A DNA stretch of 9,308 nt from Rhodobacteraceae bacterium UBA7436 (GTDB lineage Bacteria > Pseudomonadota > Alphaproteobacteria > Rhodobacterales > Rhodobacteraceae), in NCBI GenBank assembly GCA_002478745.1, contig DLQI01000031.1, forward strand, positions 12,324-21,631, given 5' to 3'. The position numbers and the translations under genes were made by a program. Below are positions 5,730-9,308 of this stretch, piece after piece (position 1 is the stretch's first letter; each line of letters opens with the position of its first letter). The notes under the pieces were generated by a model. The model had not been told where the DNA came from. It did no database searches and saw nothing but the letters and a program-made list of their open reading frames with translations.

Positions 5730-8179
5730 GCGCGGATGCGATCGTTTTCTGGATCCCATAGTGGTTGATCGGCGTGCACAACAGCCTTGCAACGGGTGCC
5801 AAAGATTTCGATCTCAAGCTCGGTACCAGGCACTGCCAATTCCGCCTTAACAACGCCCAGCGCGATGGATTTGTTCACACGGAATCCCCAGTCGCCAGAT
5901 GTCGTTTCACCGACCACTTCATCCCCATTCCAAATCGTCGACATATAAGGAGCATCGGCGAACGGTGCGTCAACAGTCATGGTCACAAACATCTTCTTAA
6001 CACCCGCTTCTTTTTCAGCCAGCAATGCAGCTTTGCCGATAAAGTCTTGCGGTTTGTCAAAGCGGATAAAGCGTTCCATGCCGCCCTCTAGCAATGTGTA
6101 GTCTGTGGACAGATCACCCTTCCAAGTGCGGTACCCTTTTTCGATACGCATTGAGTTCAGTGCATACATACCAAATGGTTTGGCACCTGCATCGCGGATC
6201 GCTTCATAGGCGGCTTTGCTGTCCTCAAAGGACGTATGCACTTCCCACCCCAGTTCACCGCAGAACGAGATACGCATCAGTTTACACGGCACGCCAGCGA
6301 TGGTCGCGTCTTGCAACGTGAGCCAACCTTTTGTCAGGTCCGCACCTTCAACGATGCCAGACAACAGATCACGTGACTGCGCGCCTGTGACCAATGCTGT
6401 TGACCACTCTTTGGTGATGTCTGTCATTGTAAGCGAGCCATCGGTTGGCAAGCGTGATTGCAAAAACTCAAGGTCATGCCACTGTGCCACGGCTGCTGTC
6501 ATAATCCAGAAGTCGTCTTCGCCCCAACGGATGATTGTCACCTCTGTCACGATGCGCCCACGGCTGTCTGTAAAATAGCCAAGGTTCATGCGGCCCGCTT
6601 TTGGCAAGGCACCCGCGATTTGACCACGTAGCCATTCGGCAGCACCCGCCCCAGAAAGCGTATAGCGCGAGAAGCCCGGCATATCGAGGACACCGGTTGC
6701 GTTTGTACAGGCGTCGACTTCTTCCTCAACCCGTTTGACCCAAGGCCCTTCGCGCGACCATGTTTCGGTTGCGGCCTCGGATGTGTCATCGCCGTCTTGG
6801 GCGAACCAGTTGGCACGTTCCCAACCGTTATAGGCCCCCATCTGTGCGCCCGATGCCAACAGCTTGGCGTGGTTTGGCGATAGCTTTTTGTCACGTCCTG
6901 CTGGCCATTCGTGGTGTGGGAAGTGCATGGCGTATTCGTGGCCATAAGTTTCTAACGCTTTGGACAGGCAGTAGTCGTGATCGGCGTAATCTGTGTAACG
7001 ACGTGGATCGATCGCCCACATGTCCAGCTCGGTTTCGCCGTGCATGATCCATTCGGCCATAACCTTACCAGCGCCACCACCTTGGGCGATGCCGAATGTG
7101 AAGGAATGTGCTTCAAATGCATTGGGAACACCCGGCATCGGACCAACCATTGGCAGACCATCCGGCGCATAGGGAATGGGACCGTTGATGTTACGGCCGA
7201 TACCAGCGGTACCAAGGGCCGGCAAACGTTCCATCGCGTCCTCGATGTAGAACTCAAGACGGTCCAGATCATCGGGGTAAAGTTGGAAGCTAAAGTCGTC
7301 TGGCATTGGATCCTGAGGTGTGACCCAATGCGCCTTACAATTGCGTTCATATGGACCAAGGTTCAGACCATTTTTATCCTGACGTAGGTAGTACGAAATA
7401 TCCACGTCACGGATCATGGGCATCTTGTGGCCCTTTTCTTTGGTCCACGCTTCAAGCTCTGCGATTGGCTCTGTCAGGAAATACTGGTGGGACATAACAA
7501 CCATTGGAACCGTGCGTCCGCCCCAAGGTTTGAACATCTCACCAATGCGCTGTGCATAATAGCCGCCACAGTTCACAACCTTTTCGCAGCGAATGTCGCC
7601 TTTTTCGGTTTTCACAATCCACTCGTCGCCATCGCGTTCAATCCCCACAACGGAACAAAAACGTTCGATACGGCCACCTGCGTCACGGGCACCTTTTGCT
7701 AAGGCTTGGGTCAACTGTGCAGGATCAATATCACCGTCCAACGGATCCCAAAGACCACCCGCCAGATCATGGGTTTCCATGAACGGGTTCAGCTCTTTCA
7801 ATTCCGCGGGTGTACAAATGTCCATTTGTAGACCCTGATAACGGCCCATACCTGCAACGCGTTCGAATTCTTGCATCCGCTCTTTTGAGTGGGCCAAGCG
7901 GATCGCGCCAGTCACGTGGTAGTTCATCGGATATCCAACATCTTCGCCCAACGAACGATACATCGCAGCCGAATACCGCTGCATGTTCATCACGGCCCAA
8001 GACCCCGCAAAGTTAGGAACATTGCCTGCCGCGTGCCACGTGGAACCGGCGGTCAGCTCGTTCTTTTCAACCAGCACACAATCTTTGTAGCCAGCTTTAG
8101 CTAGGTGATAGAGTGTCGATGTACCGACTACACCGCCACCGATGACAACCACACGGGCCGTTGTTGGAAATTCACTCAT
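5726..8179 (-). CDS. GcvT-family FAD-dependent oxidoreductase (dimethylglycine dehydrogenase-like), paralog 2
   Basis: This is an 817-aa cytoplasmic flavoprotein with the same architecture as the other flavoprotein in the window. The FAD domain (about 8-370) has GGGVVG at 14-19 and STWHAAGNV with His49 at the covalent-FAD position. SHQYFLTE (His231) and ISYYLRQD supply the substrate-site His/Tyr pair. A linker domain, GWERANWF, the GcvT domain (about 445-705) and the GcvT C-terminal barrel follow. At the folate-site position it has Glu546 (GRIVTEVTI) where paralog 1 has Asp. As I recall, mammalian DMGDH has a similar 'YAELTV' there, so this copy looks more DMGDH-like. FGMYALNSMRIEKGYRTW also matches that group. 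Likely role: oxidative N-demethylation of an amino acid, giving methylene-THF or formaldehyde. The ATG at 8179 has a strong AAAGGGAG 8 nt upstream. It starts 2 nt after the GFA gene and overlaps the membrane protein gene by 4 nt. The actual substrate is not determined by sequence. Confidence 0.9.
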   Translation of the reverse strand: MSEFPTTARVVVIGGGVVGTSTLYHLAKAGYKDCVLVEKNELTAGSTWHAAGNVPNFAGSWAVMNMQRYSAAMYRSLGEDVGYPMNYHVTGAIRLAHSKERMQEFERVAGMGRYQGLQMDICTPAELKELNPFMETHDLAGGLWDPLDGDIDPAQLTQALAKGARDAGGRIERFCSVVGIERDGDEWIVKTEKGDIRCEKVVNCGGYYAQRIGEMFKPWGGRTVPMVVMSHQYFLTEPIAELEAWTKEKGHKMPMIRDVDISYYLRQDKNGLNLGPYERNCKAHWVTPQDPMPDDFSFQLYPDDLDRLEFYIEDAMERLPALGTAGIGRNINGPIPYAPDGLPMVGPMPGVPNAFEAHSFTFGIAQGGGAGKVMAEWIMHGETELDMWAIDPRRYTDYADHDYCLSKALETYGHEYAMHFPHHEWPAGRDKKLSPNHAKLLASGAQMGAYNGWERANWFAQDGDDTSEAATETWSREGPWVKRVEEEVDACTNATGVLDMPGFSRYTLSGAGAAEWLRGQIAGALPKAGRMNLGYFTDSRGRIVTEVTIIRWGEDDFWIMTAAVAQWHDLEFLQSRLPTDGSLTMTDITKEWSTALVTGAQSRDLLSGIVEGADLTKGWLTLQDATIAGVPCKLMRISFCGELGWEVHTSFEDSKAAYEAIRDAGAKPFGMYALNSMRIEKGYRTWKGDLSTDYTLLEGGMERFIRFDKPQDFIGKAALLAEKEAGVKKMFVTMTVDAPFADAPYMSTIWNGDEVVGETTSGDWGFRVNKSIALGVVKAELAVPGTELEIEIFGTRCKAVVHADQPLWDPENDRIRA

Positions 8180-8181
8180 GT

Positions 8182-8556
8182 CTATTGCTCCCTTTGCGGC
8201 ACGTTGTCCGCGATTTTGTAGTAGTCACCTTTGTCCGCGACAAAGATGTGTTTTTGAAGTTCGAGCCCTGTAGGCCCATCGATTACTCCCAAAGAAAAAC
8301 TCATGCCCTCCTCGGCATGCGCTTTCCAAAATAAGAAACAGCCACAGGTCGGGCAGAACCCACGCTTGGCCGTTTCAGAGGCGGCAAACCAACGCACGTT
8401 GCCGGTAATTTCAAAGCTCTCCATTTCGCTGTACCCAGAGGCCCAGTGGTGGCCTGATTGTTTGCGACACTGCGTGCAGTGACAGGCTGATACGCTTTGA
8501 CCGCCATCTTTGACGGTAAAGGTCACGCCTTTGCAGTTGCAGCTTCCTGTCAGCAT
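8182..8556 (-). CDS. GFA family (Gfa/CENP-V, Mss4-like fold) zinc protein
   Basis: This is a 124-aa protein of the glutathione-dependent formaldehyde-activating enzyme (GFA) family, a small Mss4-like zinc fold. The cysteine pattern is complete: Cys6 and Cys8 (CNC), Cys25, Cys27 and Cys30 (CHCTQCRKQSG), then Cys68, Cys71 and Cys73 (FCPTCGC). The tail GLELQKHIFVADKGDYYKIAD is also typical. Upstream in-frame ATGs exist as far as 8637, but the start at 8556 is chosen because it lies directly behind a strong ribosome site and begins with the conserved N-terminal zinc motif. The founding member from Paracoccus was described as speeding formation of S-hydroxymethylglutathione, although that activity has been questioned and many family members have no known reaction. 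Next to a flavoprotein that can release formaldehyde, a detoxification or glutathione-linked role is reasonable inference. It shares one base with the LysE gene (TGATG) and ends 2 nt before the flavoprotein ATG. Confidence 0.9.
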   Translation of the reverse strand: MLTGSCNCKGVTFTVKDGGQSVSACHCTQCRKQSGHHWASGYSEMESFEITGNVRWFAASETAKRGFCPTCGCFLFWKAHAEEGMSFSLGVIDGPTGLELQKHIFVADKGDYYKIADNVPQREQ

Positions 8557-9176
8557 CAACCTCTCCCTGGTGCGCTGGCCGTGCCCAAAAGCAAGCCATA
8601 GATGACAAAGCACGCGCCCATTGCGCGGCGAAGCCAAACGTTAAACACGACACCCATCGCTGCGCGTCCTAAGCCAGCACCGATAGCCGTGAACCCCATG
8701 TAGGACAGTGCCGTTAGTGTGAGTGCGGTTGGCATGATCAGCCCCATCTGGTCCCAGATCGGTACATCCGGTTGAACGAACTGTGAAAAAGCCGCCAGAT
8801 AGCCACCAACAGATTTGGGATTGATCACCGCAATAGCCAATGCGTTGCTATAGATGGACCCTGCGCCTTTAGGCAATTCCGGTGCGGGATTGCGCGCATT
8901 GATCCAGCCGCGCACCCCGATGAAAATCAAGAAGCCTGCGCCGATCAGTTTGGCCAAATTGAACGCCACAGGCGAGGCCGCGATCAGTGCTGTGATCCCC
9001 ATCGCCGATAAAATTAGGAACAGCGTTGCTTGGGTCAGGATAGCAGCAACGCCTATAAGCCCGCGGCGGAAACCGACATTCATACCGTTGTTGATGCAGT
9101 TCACGGCATTCGGCCCTGGCGTGATCACGAAGACCCCCCAAAACACTGCGAAAATGATCCAGCTTTCAAACGACAT
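8556..9176 (-). CDS. LysE/RhtB family amino acid exporter
   Basis: This is a 206-aa inner-membrane transporter of the LysE/RhtB superfamily, whose members export amino acids or similar small molecules. The signature ITPGPNAVNCINNGMNVGFRRGL (about 18-40) is the family's N-terminal 'TPGPN...G...G' motif. INPKSVGGYLAAF (about 117-129) is the equivalent of the second conserved 'NPK' region. About six hydrophobic segments are visible, near 5-22, 38-62, 66-90, 110-130, 145-170 and 180-200. Length is typical of the family. The start codon follows the TAG of the upstream regulator gene with no bases between (TAG-ATG) and has no obvious Shine-Dalgarno, so translation is probably coupled to the gene before it. 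It shares one base with the GFA gene. LysE-type exporters are often paired with an adjacent regulator, as here. The substrate is unknown; a methylated amino acid, glycine or other pathway product is possible by context. Confidence 0.92.
   Translation of the reverse strand: MSFESWIIFAVFWGVFVITPGPNAVNCINNGMNVGFRRGLIGVAAILTQATLFLILSAMGITALIAASPVAFNLAKLIGAGFLIFIGVRGWINARNPAPELPKGAGSIYSNALAIAVINPKSVGGYLAAFSQFVQPDVPIWDQMGLIMPTALTLTALSYMGFTAIGAGLGRAAMGVVFNVWLRRAMGACFVIYGLLLGTASAPGRG
8560..8568 (-). promoter_or_regulatory. Ribosome binding site that fixes the GFA gene start
   Basis: The minus strand reads AGGGAGAGG, ending 3 nt before the ATG at 8556, inside the last codons of the LysE gene. It allows strong Shine-Dalgarno pairing (AGGGAG with about 6 nt spacing) and supports the 124-aa start over the longer in-frame ORF beginning at 8637. 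Confidence 0.65.
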
Positions 9177-9308
9177 CTAATACACCGGAGGTGCGATAAC
9201 CCAAACCGCAACGGCGGGGGTATCATAGGGGTTCATCCAGCGGTGCGGTTCGCCTTTGATGCGAAAACTGTCCCCTGGGTTGATCTTGAAAACTTTGCCT
9301 GCAATCTC
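9177..9308 (-). CDS. C-terminal end of a cupin-domain protein, probably an XRE-cupin regulator (partial)
   Basis: Only the last 43 residues are in the window; the gene continues beyond the right edge. Reading from 9308 the protein is EIAGKVFKINPGDS, then FRIKGEPHRWMNPYDTPA, then VAVWVIAPPVY, ending at TAG 9179-9177. The pattern 'L/I..GDSF.i....PHRW.N....pa..vWv..PP.y' is the second half of a cupin_2 beta-barrel, with His in PHRW as a typical cupin residue. This C-terminus is characteristic of helix-turn-helix XRE-family regulators with a cupin sensor domain, which usually run to about 180-200 aa and often control amine or amino acid catabolism. The HTH itself is not visible, so a stand-alone cupin is possible. 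The stop codon abuts the ATG of the LysE gene, so it is the first visible gene of the operon. Confidence 0.75.
   Translation of the reverse strand, partial: EIAGKVFKINPGDSFRIKGEPHRWMNPYDTPAVAVWVIAPPVY

Noticed and set aside
4866..5792. Longer 308-aa start for the membrane protein
   Set aside because: The extra 21 residues lie inside the flavoprotein's 3' end and are Arg/Cys-rich without membrane-protein character. The ATG at 5729 overlaps the stop codon as ATGA, a typical coupled start.
446..8179. Possible recent duplication or recombination between the two flavoprotein genes
   Set aside because: Short matches occur at motif-coding spots such as GWERANWF, but the proteins differ over most of their length, so they are old paralogs and not a recent repeat.
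8182..8637. Longer 151-aa start for the GFA protein
   Set aside because: The added 27 residues are a shadow of the LysE reading frame. The ATG at 8556 has a strong AGGGAGAGG site and begins at the conserved CNC motif.
1..9308. CRISPR arrays, tRNA or rRNA genes, insertion sequences
   Set aside because: I saw no repeat-spacer pattern, cloverleaf, rRNA segment or transposase in either strand; nearly all the window is filled by the listed genes.

Overview
The window looks like chromosomal DNA of an alphaproteobacterium, most likely of the Roseobacter group (Rhodobacterales). This is inferred from the moderate GC content, the gene style and the presence of two GcvT-family, dimethylglycine-dehydrogenase-like flavoproteins, a kind of gene that marine Rhodobacterales carry in several copies. 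No rRNA, tRNA, insertion sequence or CRISPR array is visible.

Layout. The left edge (1-387, + strand) holds the 3' end of an unrecognised gene whose protein looks like a beta-sandwich (C1q/TNF-like) domain. A short convergent intergenic region (388-445) with a stem-loop follows. Everything else is on the minus strand and reads right to left. A tight run of seven genes begins off the right edge: the C-terminal cupin end of a probable XRE-cupin regulator (9177-9308), a LysE/RhtB-type amino acid exporter (8556-9176), a GFA-family zinc protein (8182-8556), an 817-aa DMGDH-like flavoprotein (5726-8179), a five-helix membrane protein with a C-terminal SRPBCC-like domain (4866-5729), a homocysteine S-methyltransferase family enzyme (3991-4860) and a GlxA-type AraC regulator (2989-3987). 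The six junctions range from a 4-nt overlap to a 5-nt gap, so this is very probably one operon. A terminator-like hairpin lies just after the GlxA-type gene. After a 95-nt gap containing two tandem 9-bp direct repeats comes a second, 815-aa DMGDH-like flavoprotein (446-2893).

How the genes may work together (inference). The homocysteine methyltransferase could take a methyl group from a betaine-like donor. The two flavoproteins could oxidatively remove further N-methyl groups from dimethylglycine, sarcosine or a related N-methyl amino acid, giving 5,10-methylene-tetrahydrofolate or formaldehyde. The GFA protein could have a role linked to formaldehyde or glutathione, and the LysE-type protein could export an amino acid or excess product. 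The GlxA-type regulator resembles the group that includes the glycine betaine and sarcosine regulators GbdR and SouR of Pseudomonas, which fits N-methyl amine catabolism. The membrane-SRPBCC protein has no obvious place in this scheme and is the least explained member. The exact substrate cannot be read from the sequence.
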